From: Ryuthela nishihirai
Taxonomy: Eukaryota > Arthropoda > Arachnida > Araneae > Heptathelidae
Direction: 5' to 3'
NCBI GenBank assembly: GCA_038380435.1
Contig: JAWZYU010000024.1
Span: 51,670,613-51,734,612, forward strand
DNA length: 64,000 nt
Part shown: positions 34,171-44,740 of the stretch, piece after piece
How the letters are laid out: every line of letters begins with the position of its first letter
Numbering within the stretch: position 1 is the first letter of the stretch
Notes under the pieces: model-generated
Databases searched by the model: none
The model's input: only the letters and a program-made list of their open reading frames with translations
Told to the model about the DNA's origin: nothing
Made by a program: the position numbers and the translations under genes

Positions 34171-35636
34171 CAGGGTGATTCAAAACTTATTGTTCAAATT
34201 TCGTGGGGAGGTAGGGAATACGTCAGGAAACCGATTTCACATAGGAAAGTATGTTCGCAAACGTCATCTACATGAACAAAATGGACAAGTAAAGTGAACA
34301 CAAGGAAACAGTACAGTTAAGTGGTAACGAATGTGACTTTTATTCCAACAAGGTAAAGTACAGGTTCACAGTAAGTGCTCAAAATTGCGACCATTTACAC
34401 GGACACAGGATTCACAGCGCCGTTGCATTGACCGACGAACATTTTCAAAAACGCCTGGCATATCACGGACGCCTGCGGCAGCCACTATTCGTGCAACAAG
34501 GTCCATTTCACTGTCGACGGGGGTCTCGTACATATGGTCTTTCATGGCCCCCCACAAAAAGAAATCCATGGGCGATAAATCAGGTGACCTGGGTGGCCAA
34601 GCGATCGGTCCACCTCTACCGATCCATCGAGCTCCGAATGTTCGGTTCAGGTAATCACGCGCAACAATTGTGCTATGGGCTGGAGCCCCGTCATGTTGAT
34701 ATCACATATCTCGGCGGATATGCGCAGGAACAGCGCCCAGAAAAGTCGGTAACACTGTCTCGAGAAATATTAGGTATTTCCGGCCGTCCAATCGGGGCGG
34801 TAGCAAGTAAGGTCCCAACAAATAGTCACCAATGATTCCAGCCCACACATTTACGGCAAAACGATGTTGCGCAGCATGACTTCTCGTACCATGCGGGTTG
34901 TCGTAAGCCCACACATGTGAATTGTGTGTATTGAACACACCTTCACGAGTGAATGAAGCTTCATCTGTAAAAAGGACAGAAGCTGGAAAACTGGGGTCCA
35001 CGGCACCTTTCTGCATGAACCATTGTGCAAATTCCACACGCTTCGGATAATCGTCAGGATGCAGTAACTGCACCCTTTGCAGATGGTAAGGATGCACACG
35101 TTCCTCATGCAGTATCCGCCAGACTGCTGACTGAGAGACCCCAAGCTGCTGAGCAATAGCTCGTGTGATTGGTATTCGGATTATCTTCGATGGACTGTAG
35201 GACTTGTTCTGCGACGTTGACAGTCCGCGTCAGTCGTCTTCTCCCCGTATCCTGCATGTTGCTGCACAGTGAACCACCTTCGCGCAGATTGCGATGCACA
35301 CGTGCAAACATTTGATGCTGCGGTATTCTTCTGTTGGGGTATCGGTCTTCGTAAACTTGCCTAGCTCGGCGGCCGCTTTCGCCAGCTGCCCCATATGCGA
35401 GATGCATATCCGCTAGCTCTTGATGCGTAAAACGATTCATCTTATCACTTGTAAGTCAGCTCGTACAATGATGACAGCGGGAGTGGTCGGGCGAGCTGTA
35501 CACTGGTTGGGTACACACAGCGCCCTCTACATACGCATGCGTACATTTGCAGACATTCTTTCCTATGTGAAATCGGTTTCTTGACGTATTCCCTACCTCC
35601 CCACGAAATTTGAACGATAAGTTTTGAATCACCCTG
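34171..35636 (-). mobile_element. DD41D-type mariner-like DNA transposon (inactivated)
   Basis: A 1,466-bp element flanked by TA (34169-34170 and 35637-35638). Its terminal inverted repeats are about 90 bp: the left starts CAGGGTGATTCAAAACTTAT and continues through GGGGAGGTAGGGAATACGTC and CATAGGAAAGTATGTTCGCA; the right is the near-complement ending in ATCACCCTG. It encodes one transposase on the minus strand. It sits in or beside foldback MITE sequence, with MITE-like pieces at 33793-34168 and 35665-35764. Confidence 0.93.
34366..35440 (-). pseudogene. Mariner-superfamily transposase, broken
   Basis: Minus-strand transposase. The N-terminal part (start at 35440, MNRFTHQELADMHLAYG) carries the helix-turn-helix DNA-binding region, including GVSQSAVWRILHEE in a second frame after a frameshift near 35175. 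The catalytic part has the first aspartate in LFTDEASFTREGVF, the second in HDGAPAH and the third in SPDLSPMDFFLWG. Forty-one residues separate the second and third, placing it with the DD41D group rather than classical DD34D mariners. An in-frame stop lies just before HDGAPAH (near 34703). The C-terminus ends near 34366 in RNFEHLL. With one frameshift and one stop this copy cannot make a full transposase. Confidence 0.92.
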
Positions 35637-35664
35637 TATATTCATAAGTATTATATATATTAAA

Positions 35665-35764
35665 AAATATCCGAACACTATGGTTGATTACAGAATTCAG
35701 AAAAAATATCTGGCAACGATTTTTTTTTAGAAATTAGTGATCTGGCAACCTTCGTGTCACGTTT
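35665..35764 (+). mobile_element. Foldback MITE fragment
   Basis: ATCCGAACACTATGGTTGAT, TACAGAATTCAGAAAAAATA and GTGATCTGGCAACCTTCGTG match the start of the foldback element, same orientation as the piece at 33793. The fragment ends abruptly at TGTCACG. Confidence 0.8.
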
Positions 35765-35966
35765 CTAGGGAGGATTTTCATGCAGACCACTGTTATTATA
35801 GTTATTTATTAGATGTATCCTGTAGCAATCTGCAGTAAAGTTACACTAAAATATACAAAACATCCCTCCAATGATGACGTGAACGAAGTATCTATTCTAT
35901 GGCCTTAATTATCGAGGTAGCTTTGCAATGGCGCCAGGCCTGGATTTCCCATTAGGCATGTTAGGC

Positions 35967-37324
35967 CAGGCATGGCCAACTGTTTTTGCCCCCGGGCCGG
36001 ATTGAAAAAAAAAAATATTTTCACGGGCCGGACGAAATATTAAAATTGAAAAATGTTAAGCAAAACACTTATTTCTTTAAGTAAACAAAATTTTATTATG
36101 AAATTTGTTTATGAATAATTGTAAGTAAATCAATACAACAAATTAACATAATAACTAATGCGACGTGTTGAGGCGGTTTGCATCGCTTATTATTTTTTTA
36201 ATATCTGGTTCTATACTTGTAGTAGCTATTCTTAACACAGCCTCCAAATGTAAATCATTCAATCTTGATCTTGTTGTACTTTTATTTAGATTCATTAAAG
36301 AAAAGGTTTGTTCACAAATATAAGTTGAGCTAAAGATTACTAAATACGTCTTGGCAAGTTTTTTTAAATTTCCATATTTTTCATTATTCAATTGCTTATA
36401 AAAATTACACAAATTTTCTTGCTCTTCTCGATATTTCTCATGTAATAAATTCATCACATTGTAAATTAATTATTTCTAATTGTATATCAACAGGAACGTC
36501 ATCAACTTGTACAGAAAATGGATTTCGGATAATAGATAAAATTTTATCAATTTTTTTGAAGCAATCGAATCTCTGCTCGAAATCTGTCATTAGTGCAAGG
36601 ATGTTTTTATTAAATGTTTTAACCTTTTCTTTTAAAATATTTAAAGATATGGTCTGTAACGTTGGAAAATAATCAAATTTACATTCAGCCAGAATTGTAG
36701 AAAAAAGGCTAAGCTTCATTTTAAAAGCTCTTAATTTCTGTATTAAATCATGAGCAAATAAATTTTTTCCTTGTATACATGTGTTAAATTCGTTCAAATG
36801 TGTGAGAATATCCAAAGAAAATGCTAAATCACAAATCCAATTTGGATCTAATAATTCAGGAAAATCCTCATTTTCTTTAAGCATTAAAAATATTTTTATT
36901 TCCTCTTAAAGGTCCCACACACGTCTTAAAACTTTTCCCAAACTTAACCAACGGATTTTATTGTGATATAGTACATCTAAATGACTGGTATTTAGTTCTT
37001 CAAGGAGATCAATAAATTGCCTGTGATTTAATCCTTTTGATCGTAGCAAATTCACTAATTTCACAACTACATTTGTAACATGATCGATTTTTAAAATATT
37101 TTTGCACTATGCAAAAATATTTTACTCGCCTGCTGGCAACGTCGCTTGAACATCGAGTGCAGATGAGTATAAAAGTTTTAATTCTTTATAACGGAATCTT
37201 TTTTAAAAAATATAGAAGTATCGAGAATTCATTGGATTAAGTACTAGAAGTTAAATGTTAATATTGAAAAATTGTTCGCAGGTCACATAAATTCATTACG
37301 CGGGCCGTATGTTGGCCATGCCTG
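35967..37324 (-). mobile_element. hAT-type DNA transposon relic
   Basis: Ends CAGGCATGGCCAAC (35967-35980) and GTTGGCCATGCCTG (37311-37324) are perfect 14-bp inverted repeats, with GGGCCGG / CGGGCCG just inside. The 8-bp flanks TGTTAGGC and CACTAGCC match only partly. The element sits inside another repeat, as the surrounding GGCGCCAGGCCTGG and CTAAAGGCGCCAATAGGG suggest. It encodes the transposase remnant described separately. Confidence 0.82.
36155..37110 (-). pseudogene. hAT-family transposase C-terminal remnant
   Basis: Minus-strand pieces. Near 37110-36905 is a frame containing VKLVNLLRSKGLNHRQF and YHNKIRWLSLGKVL, ending in a stop. Then 36884-36438 starts MLKENEDFPELLDPNWICDL, and 36457-36155 contains SSTYICEQTFSLMNLNKSTT followed by RSRLNDLHLEAVLRIATT. 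The last is the hAT C-terminal dimerisation region as seen in GTF2IRD2/SCAND3/ZBED-like host proteins. The N-terminal BED finger and the first catalytic region are missing, and at least one stop and one frame change break it. Not functional. Confidence 0.88.
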
Positions 37325-37446
37325 CACTAGCCTAAAGGCGCCAATAGGGACGCAGTCATTTAAATGGTACAATTTGTTTACTTAGGCAATAAAATTAAAG
37401 GACATTATTTTCTTAACTAGTTGCAAGTATCCGTGGAGAGCTTTGG

Positions 37447-37727
37447 TTGGTTGGTTGTTTTACCTCTGAGCGGCACTGTTTTGCACACCAGGGGCTAAAT
37501 GGCCAGATCACATGGACCCCGAAGGCTCAGAGAAGGTTGGGGGAGGGGACCCACTGGAACAGCTGTTGGGAGACAGATGGCAGCCTCCCGTCAAGGCCAT
37601 CCAGCGTGTTCTTTAGCGTGCACAGCATATGGTCTCCCGCACACGGGGCCACGGCTTAACGTGACCTGGCCATTTAGCCCATGGTATGCAAAAAAGTGCC
37701 GCTCAGAGGTAAAACAACTCAACCCAA
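37447..37727 (-). mobile_element. SINE-A with inverted duplicated 3' end
   Basis: 37447-37660 is a minus-orientation SINE-A from its 3' end to CACGGCTTAACGT. It is joined directly to 37661-37727, the same 3' terminal 65 nt in the opposite direction (GTGACCTGGCCATTTAGCCC to AAAACAACTCAACCC). The pair forms a long-armed palindrome. It could be a twin-priming-like insertion or two adjacent events. Confidence 0.85.
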
Positions 37728-38130
37728 CATGCTTCGAAACATTTTTGGAAGTCGTCTTTAGGTTGTGTCGTACACCTCTATTTATTCTCCACGTCGTCAA
37801 AATGGGTCCCTTTCGTAATCTGGCGAATTGGGCGGGTGTTGTGATTTGGTTTTGGGGCTAAAAATTGCTTCATTGATAATGCTGAATAAGAAAGAGCTTT
37901 TATTCTAATGAACACATTATTTCGATCACACATTTTTCGGTAAGGACGAAAACACACGTCTGACACAAAGCGTAATACGAACACTATTCAACCAACTCGA
38001 ATACGCGATCGGTTATTAGAACAACCGGAAAAACCAACCTAAGTAGCTGTTGAATCCGTTTGATTAGTGAGATGTTACGTACGCTGTAGGTGCAGTCTTG
38101 TTTTTTGTCACATCTTGTATACATTGAAAC
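37728..38130. other. Intron 5, no recognisable gene
   Basis: Unique sequence between SINE clusters; nothing identifiable. Confidence 0.5.
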
Positions 38131-39366
38131 AGTGGATTGGATTGTTTTACCTCTCTAAGGCACTGTTTTAGACTTAATGGATCCAAAGGGCTCAGAGAAG
38201 GTTGGGGGGTGGGGGAGGGACTCACGGGACAGGGTTGGGTTGTTTTACCTCTGAGCGGCACTTTTTTGCACACCATGGGCTAAATGGCCAGGTCACATGG
38301 ACCCCGAAGGCTCAGAGAAGGTTGGGGGAGGGGACCCACTGGAACAGCTGTTGGGAGACAGATGGTAGCTTCCCATCAAGGCCATCCAGCGTGTTCTTTA
38401 ACGTTGGGTTGTTTTACCTCTGAGCGGCACTTTTTTGCACACCATGGGCTAAATTGCCGGGTCACATGGACCCCGAAGGCTCAGAGAAGGTTGGGGAAGG
38501 GTACCCACTGGAACAGCTGTTGGGAGACAGATAGTTGCCTCCCGTCAAGGCCATCCAGCGTGTTCTTTAACGTGCACAGGATATGGCTCTCCCGCACACG
38601 GCGCCAAGGCTTAACGTCCCATCCAACGGACGGCGGACTTTCCAAGCCTATCGGTGTCCCCTACTGACCGTGGGCAAGGCGGGGAATTTTGCGGAGATAA
38701 ACATCAACGCTGACCCAGCTGGGACTCGAACCTGGGAACTACAGATTACGAGCCTGGCGCGCTACCGACTGACCCACCCCCGCCCCACTCACGGTAAAGG
38801 AGACAGATGGTAACCTCTCGTGAAAGCTATCGAGGGTGTTCTTCAGTGTGTACAATGATAAACTTCTGCACACGGAGCGTTGCAATTTATCTCCGCAAAA
38901 CTCCCCGCCCTGCCGTCGGTCAGTAGGAGACACCGATGGGCTTGGAAAGAACTGCGTCCGTCGTATGAGACGTTAAACCGTAGCCCGTGTGCGGGAGAGC
39001 CATACCCTGTGCACGTTAAAGAACACACTTCATGCCTTGACGGGAGGCTACCATAGGTCACCCAACAGCTGTTCTTGTGGGTCAACTCCCCCAACCTTCT
39101 CGGAGCTTCGGGGTCCTTGTGATCTGGCCATTTAGCCCATTGTGCATAAAAGTGCCGCTCAAAGGTAAAACAACCCAACCCTGCACACGGAACTATGGTT
39201 TTGAGTCCCATCCGACGGATGGGGGCCTTTCTAAGCCCATTGGTCTCCCCCCCCCCTTTTTTTTTGTCGGTAGCGGAGATAAATCAACGCTGTCACAGTT
39301 GGCACTCGAACCTGGGACTACAGATCACGAGCCTGACCGCTACCGACTGAGCCATCTCCCCACCCG
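38131..39366 (-). mobile_element. Nested SINE stack: old SINE-A carrying two later SINE-A insertions
   Basis: The host is an old minus-orientation SINE-A in three pieces: 38131-38228, 38787-38876 and 39181-39366. Insertion 1 (38229-38786) is a dimeric SINE-A with the junction TTTAACG|TTGGGTTG near 38405, flanked by ACTCACGG (38220-38227, 38787-38794). Insertion 2 (38877-39180) is a + orientation SINE-A lacking its tRNA head, flanked by CTGCACACGGA (38866-38876, 39181-39191). Reading the host pieces in order gives a continuous old element, which fixes the order of events. Confidence 0.88.
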
Positions 39367-39505
39367 TATAAAACTTAAAATATATTTCCGAATATTGTTT
39401 CCCATACGAGAACTTGTATTTAAAATTGATAAAAATTTTCATGGTTTTTAACCTATGTTTTTCGAGATTGTTTGGGTCCAAATAACATCATACCCGAATT
39501 GTTTA

Positions 39506-39890
39506 GGGGCGGGGGTGGCTCAGTCGGTAGCGCGCCAGGCTCGTAATCTGTAGTTCCCAGGTTCGAGTCCCAGCTGGGTCAGCGTTGAGATTTATCTCCG
39601 CAAATTCCCCGTCCTGCCCACGGTCAGTAGGGGACACCGAAGGGCTTGGAAAGGCCGCCGTCCGTCGGATGGGACGTTAAGCCGTGGCCCCGTGTGCGGG
39701 AGAGCCATACCCTGTGCACATTAAAGAACACGCTGGTTAGCCTTGACGGGAGGCTACCATCTATCTCCCAACAGCTGTTCCAGTGGGTCCCGTCTCCCAA
39801 CTTTCTCTGAGCCTTCGGGGTCCCTGTGACCTGGCCATTTAGCCCTTTGTGTGCAAATAAGTGCCGCTCAGAGGTAAAACAACCCAACCC
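39506..39890 (+). mobile_element. SINE-A, left arm of the inverted duplication
   Basis: Full-length copy with its own target-site duplication CGAATTGTTTA / CGATTTGTTTA (39495-39505, 39890-39900). It shares private changes with the copy at 40941-41325: AGCCCTTTGTGTGCAAA for the usual AGCCCATGGTGTGCAAA, GTCTCCCAACTTTCTC, and GGTTAGCCTTGACG. Confidence 0.92.
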
Positions 39891-40024
39891 GATTTGTTTA
39901 GGTAAACAATAATTATTTCGGATTGAAAAGTTACTGTATAAAAAAACTTAAAAATCCACATCATCACTATTCCATTTTTACCAATGATGCTGACCGTAAT
40001 TGAGAATGTAATAATTAGCAATAT

Positions 40025-40640
40025 TTGACCGAAAATTCCCGGTGAAGATCAAGAATTAATGTTTCAAGTTACAAACGAGTTGAAAGTTGTCACCCGAAGG
40101 CTGCTATCGTGTGGGGTAAAGGTTGTAATTATTTCACCAAAGCGATAGCCTACTTATTCAGAAGTGAGTCTTGGGTTCTGTGGGCAAGCTGTTAATTAAC
40201 ACCAACTGCCAACAGACCAAACTTCAGTTATACCGCGGTGGCAACACTCCCGAAGTTTTAATTACTTTGCTGGAGCGAGTCTTGAAGTTTATTCTCGTGG
40301 CAACGAGTTTCAGGTTTCTTAACGCAAATGATTTGGATCAGATTGTCTTACCACTGAATTGCCTTTATTTATAGCACAATAGGCTTAATTGGCTAGGACA
40401 GGAGAGACTATATAAGCGCTCTAGGACAACGGGCTCAGAATACAAGGGCGCTCTAGGACACGAGGCGCTCAGTTGTTAATCGCAGATGCAAGCCATTTGC
40501 GAAGTTAGCAGTAATAGCTCACAGAGTACGAGATGCTAGTCTCTGTATACCCTTAATGGTAACATTTCTATTATGCTAATTCTCATAGAACAGAGGGCCA
40601 GTCAGGGTCAGATTTAATGCTCGAGCGCTCCTAGACACAT
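40025..40640. other. Spacer of the inverted duplication, no recognisable gene
   Basis: Unique sequence, with a weak repeat of GCGCTCTAGGACA near 40415-40465. A 67-residue ORF at 40171-40374 has no family signature. Confidence 0.5.
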
Positions 40641-40806
40641 GAAATGGTTGGGTTGTTTTACCTGTGAGCGGCACTTTTTTGCACACCATGGGCTAAATGG
40701 CCAGGTCACATGGACCCCGAAGGCTCAGAGAAGGTTGGGGGAGGGGACCCACTGGAATAGCTGTTGGGAGACAGATGGTAGCCTCCCGTCAAGGCCATCC
40801 AGCGTC
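40641..40806 (-). mobile_element. Truncated SINE-A at the inverted-duplication breakpoint
   Basis: 3' portion only, from GGTTGGGTTGTTTTACCTGT to GGCCATCCAGCG. It stops where the inverted arm begins, so the rearrangement joined inside this SINE. Confidence 0.9.
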
Positions 40807-40940
40807 GTAATATTGCTAATTATTACATTCTCAATTACGGTCAGCATCATTAAATGGAATAGTGATGATTGCTGGATTTTTAAGTTTTTTTATACAGTAA
40901 CTTTTCAATCCGAAATAATTTTAGTTTCCCTAAACAAACC

Positions 40941-41325
40941 GGGTTGGGTTGTTTTACCTCTGAGCGGCACTTTTTTGCACACAAAGGGCTAAATGGCCAG
41001 GTCACACGGACCCCAAAGGCTCAGAGAAAGTTGGGAGACGGGACCCACTGGAACAGCTGTTGGGAGACAGATGGTAGCCTCCCGTCAAAGCTAACCAGCA
41101 TGTTCTTTAATTTGCACAGGGTATGGCTCTCCCGCACACGGGGCAACGGCTTAATATCCCATCCGACGGACAGCGGCCTTTCCAAGCCCATCGGTGTCCC
41201 CTACTGACCGTGGGCAGGGCGGGGAATTTGCTGAGATAAATCTCAACGCTGACCCAGCTGGAACTCGAACCTGGGAACTACAGATTACGAGCCTGGCGCG
41301 CTACCGACTGAGCCACCCCCGCCCC
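40941..41325 (-). mobile_element. SINE-A, right arm of the inverted duplication
   Basis: Full length in minus orientation, 3' side at GGGTTGGGTTGTTTTACC and head at CCACCCCCGCCCC. It lacks the matching target-site duplication at its head side. It is a duplicate of the copy at 39506 together with about 130 bp of flank, not an independent insertion. Confidence 0.9.
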
Positions 41326-41703
41326 TTAGCCTATGGCATTTTGCCACCAATCGTCACTACAGAGAATAACATATTTCAAACAAATCTTTTCATGAATAAA
41401 TTAGGAATAAAAAAAAATACTTTATATTATTTTACCGAATGCTCTGTTTGCATTATTTATCACTAAGCTAATTTAAAAGCTTTTAAAAAAAATCTACTTT
41501 TTTTTGACAATATCTGATTAGGCTTGGAAAACACAAATTATGTTAGAGAATCCATGCACTCCGATTAAATGTATTTTAAGCTGCTTTTACGTGTTATCTG
41601 CGGCTGTTAAAGCCAACTTTACTATATACGACCTGTACACTAAGTAATGTATAATATAAAATTTTTGTGCAAAATTGGGTCTGTATGTCAATTTAACGAT
41701 CTC
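41326..41703. other. Intron 5, no recognisable gene
   Basis: AT-rich; nothing identifiable. Confidence 0.5.
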
Positions 41704-42365
41704 AATGAAATATCTCTAAATCTCGATTTTCAATTTGTTCGGTATTTAAAGAGTAAAGAAGTTGAAATATTTAATAAAAATTTAACTTCTACAAAATCAT
41801 TGAAAACTGATATAATCGTTACACACATTGCTCAAAATGGGGCGGGGGTGGCTCAGTCGGTAGCGCGCCAGGCTCGTAATCTGTAGTTCCCAGGTTCGAG
41901 TCCCAGCTGGGTCAGCGTTGAGATTTATCTCCGCAAAATTCCCCACCCTGCCCATGGTCAGTAGGGGACACCGATGGGCTTGGAAAGGCCGCCGTCCGTC
42001 GGATGGGTCGTTAAGACGTGGCCCCGTGTGCGGGAGAGCCATAGCCTGTGCACGTTAAAGAACACGCTGGATGGCCTTGACGGGAGGCTACCATCTGTCT
42101 CCCAACAGCTGTTCCAGTGGGTCCCCTCCCTCAACCTTCTCTGAGCCTTCGGGGTCCATGTGACCTGGCCATTTAGCCCATGGTGTGCAAAAAAGTGCCG
42201 CTCAGAGGTAAAACAACCCAACCCAATGAAATATCTCTAAATCTCGATTTTCAATAATATTTGTTCAGTATTTAAAGAGTAAAGAAGTTGAAACATTTAA
42301 CAAAAAATTAACTTCTACAAAAATCATTGAAAACTGATATAATCGTTACACACATTACTCAAAAT
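41704..42365 (+). mobile_element. SINE-A flanked by a direct repeat of 135/141 bp
   Basis: SINE-A at 41839-42224 (GGGGCGGGGG to AACCCAACCC). It is bounded exactly by 41704-41838 and 42225-42365, which are copies of the same AT-rich sequence starting AATGAAATATCTCTAAATCT and ending CACATTGCTCAAAAT / CACATTACTCAAAAT. The copies differ by about five substitutions and two small indels. The repeat ends coincide with both SINE ends, as a target-site duplication would, but the length is far above the 8-17 bp seen at the other copies. Confidence 0.9.
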
Positions 42366-42565
42366 TGACTTGCACCTTTTAATAGAGATTAGTATAAAGA
42401 TTTTCGCTGTCGTATTATTTTGTTCCAGATCGATTTAACTGACATTACTTATGTTAAATATTCTTTCATGGAGATATTCCTAATAAAGTGGCCACTAAAT
42501 ATAAATTGAACAATATTTTCTGCAAGCTTTCAAAGCATTTTATTTCCACGCTTTTTCTTTCTCAG

Positions 42566-43389
42566 GTCTCCCAAAATGGCTGTCTTCTTTTGGCTTCAAC
42601 ATGGCCCACTTCCTCCAAACTCCATTTCCTCTCCGCAGCCTCCCGATCACCTCCACCATCCGCGAGAGTCTCCCTGTCATCTCAGGTCTCAGCTGCACGG
42701 CTGATGTCGTCACTCGCCAGTTCTCCCGACTGAGCACGGCTCCTCTATCTGCTACATCATTGGGACAACTGCGATCCCAGGTGGCCAATCTCCCATCAGT
42801 GCTAGGCGACGGTCTCTTGCTCTCCAGCAGCCGGGATCGCGCTCTAATCCACGTGCTCAGTGACGCCAGTCCCATCCTCCGGGATGTTATGACGTCAGTG
42901 CTAAACGACACTGCCCACGTGGGACTCCACTTCTCCCTTCACGGGCAAGATTCTTTTTACTTGGTCCAGACAGATCAGAGGAGAGTCCAGGAAGATTGGG
43001 ACCAACTGCAGAGGCTTGGGATAATGTTCAACGTTACCATGCACGCAGGAGACGGACACGTGGACTTACGACTACGCAGTCCGGCATTGTTGCTCAACAT
43101 CCGCTACGGAGGCAGTCCCGAGGAAGAGAAGAAGAGGCTGGTGAGACACGCGAGGAGGAAAGCCGTGGAAGAAGCGTGGCAGAGAGAAGTTCATCTTGCT
43201 CAAAAGGGGAGGAAGGGATGTAGGGAATGGACTGCTGCTGAGAAAGATGAGTTGTTGTCAAAAGGTGTTGTCGCCAATTACTACGGTACCAGTGTGCACG
43301 ATACGGACGAATATCCTCAACTGGCTGATGACCCCACAGCTGTGACTTTCCAAAAGTTGGAGGGCGGAACAGGTTATACTGATGTCTGA
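42566..43389 (+). CDS. Teneurin, last coding exon: C-terminal linker and Tox-GHH-like domain
   Basis: Acceptor TTTTTCTTTCTCAG|GTCTCCC; the split codon is completed with the exon ending at 33056 (MMG|LPKWL). The exon encodes about 273 residues to the TGA at 43387-43389. It begins LPKWLSSFGFNMAHFLQTPF, passes through a variable linker, then HVLSDASPILRDVMTSVLND. The C-terminal region is NIRYGGSPEEEKKRLVRHAR, EEAWQREVHLAQKGRKGCRE, WTAAEKDELLSKGVVANYYG, VHDTDEYPQLADDPTAVTFQ. It corresponds to the GHH-nuclease-like domain of teneurins, whose vertebrate end also yields TCAP peptides. Whether catalytic residues are kept cannot be judged here. The product ends GGTGYTDV; an alternative end is discussed in the findings. 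Confidence 0.95.
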
Positions 43390-43410
43390 AGACGCAGAAT
43401 ATTCGACATA
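43390..43410 (+). other. Start of teneurin 3'UTR and 3'UTR intron donor
   Basis: After the TGA, 21 nt lead to GACATAG|GTACGT, a strong splice donor at 43411. An intron this close to the stop (under about 50 nt) would not be expected to trigger nonsense-mediated decay. Confidence 0.65.
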
Positions 43411-44234
43411 GGTACGTCTCTTAACTTTTAAGTTTCTCTTTTATCTGTTTCTCATGACTTTACCAAACAGTACAATAAAATCACATAAATTTTATAACTC
43501 TTATGCATTCTCCTCATCCTTCTTTCTCACATTTTTTAATGTTTCCTAAACTCCAGGGTTACCAACCGCTGAAAACATTTTTATGGATGCATTTTTAATA
43601 TCAAGATGGCTCAAAAGGATGTAACAAACATGATTCAAGAATTTAATGAACAAAAGATAGCAAATTGGGAAAAAAAACTACTATAAATAAATGGCATGTC
43701 CAGGAAAACGGACGCCTGGGCATCCGGTTGCATGTCTGTTCCACGGCATTCAGATATAAATCTTGGCAATTCTCCAGCACCGTGGGTGTTGGAGATAGAC
43801 CTTAACAATTTCTGCTGTAATTAAGCTATCTCGTTTTAAATCCAAATACTTCACCGATCGGTTCCAAATTTCCTACACAGGTCTCCCCCTGTACTATCCT
43901 GTGTTTGTGTTTAAAAACCAAGTCCCTGTGTATAATGTACAGCAATTTTAAACCTTGGAACATTTTTTTTTTCGTGTTGACCTAAATTTTACATTTAACA
44001 CTTTTTATTGCCCGTAACTACCCAAATACTTCATTGCCCAGAAACTAAATTTCCCCTAAGGGTTCTCCCCTGACACTTCGTGCAGTATTGAAAGTTCAAG
44101 TCCGTACCTATGATAGAACCCGAATTATTAGAATTTAAAAGCACTTTTATTTTTCCACTTCATTTGTGGGAGGGGGATAGGAGAGAGAACTGGTATCTAG
44201 TATTTACGGTCGTAGATCTCAGAAAAGCTGTGAA
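43411..44234. other. 3'UTR intron, first part, no recognisable gene
   Basis: AT-rich unique sequence inside the proposed 3'UTR intron; nothing identifiable. Confidence 0.5.
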
Positions 44235-44480
44235 ATTATTTTGGATATGGATTCTTCGTGGTCAAAAGTCAAAATATTTTGAATATGAATTCTTCGTGGT
44301 CAAAATATTTTGGATATGGATTCTTCGTGGTCAAAAGTCAAAATATTTTGAATATGAATTCTTCGTGGTCAAAATATTTTGGATATGGATTCTTCGTGGT
44401 CAAAAGTCAAAATATTTTGAATATGAATTCTTCGTGGTCAAAATATTTTGAATACGGATTCTTCGTGGTTAAAAGTCAAA
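44235..44480. repeat. 69-bp tandem repeat, about 3.5 units
   Basis: Each 69-bp unit is a near-duplicate pair: TTTTGGATATGGATTCTTCG and TTTTGAATATGAATTCTTCG, both followed by TGGTCAAAA; TTGGATATGG recurs at 44241, 44310 and 44379. Since 69 is divisible by three, the frame stays open and gives a 113-residue ORF of 23-residue repeats. It lies within the proposed 3'UTR intron, so it is probably not coding. Confidence 0.92.
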
Positions 44481-44697
44481 TTTCTGTATTATAATAATAT
44501 TAGAGAGCTAAAAATTGGTAAGGCTATTTTGGGCAGTAGAACTCGGAACTATTAAGAAATTTTATATCCGGTGTCGCCTTCAAAGTCAAACAAATTGGAA
44601 CCTTTTGATTTCTAGTATATGCAATACACCTAAATATGCAAATTTGAAGTGTCAGAAAAATGTCTAGGAAAATATTACTTTGTAATCATGGACGTCG

Positions 44698-44703
<6 letters not shown>

Positions 44704-44729
<26 letters not shown>

Positions 44730-44740
44730 GGGGGGGGGGG
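44704..44740. repeat. T26-G11 homopolymer run
   Basis: A run of about 26 T is followed directly by about 11 G. The exact length is unreliable in any assembly. Confidence 0.9.

Noticed and set aside
41839..41915. Possible tRNA-Met or tRNA-Thr gene in SINE heads
   Set aside because: The head has A- and B-box-like sequences but a broken T-stem and no proper acceptor, and it continues into the SINE body at every copy.
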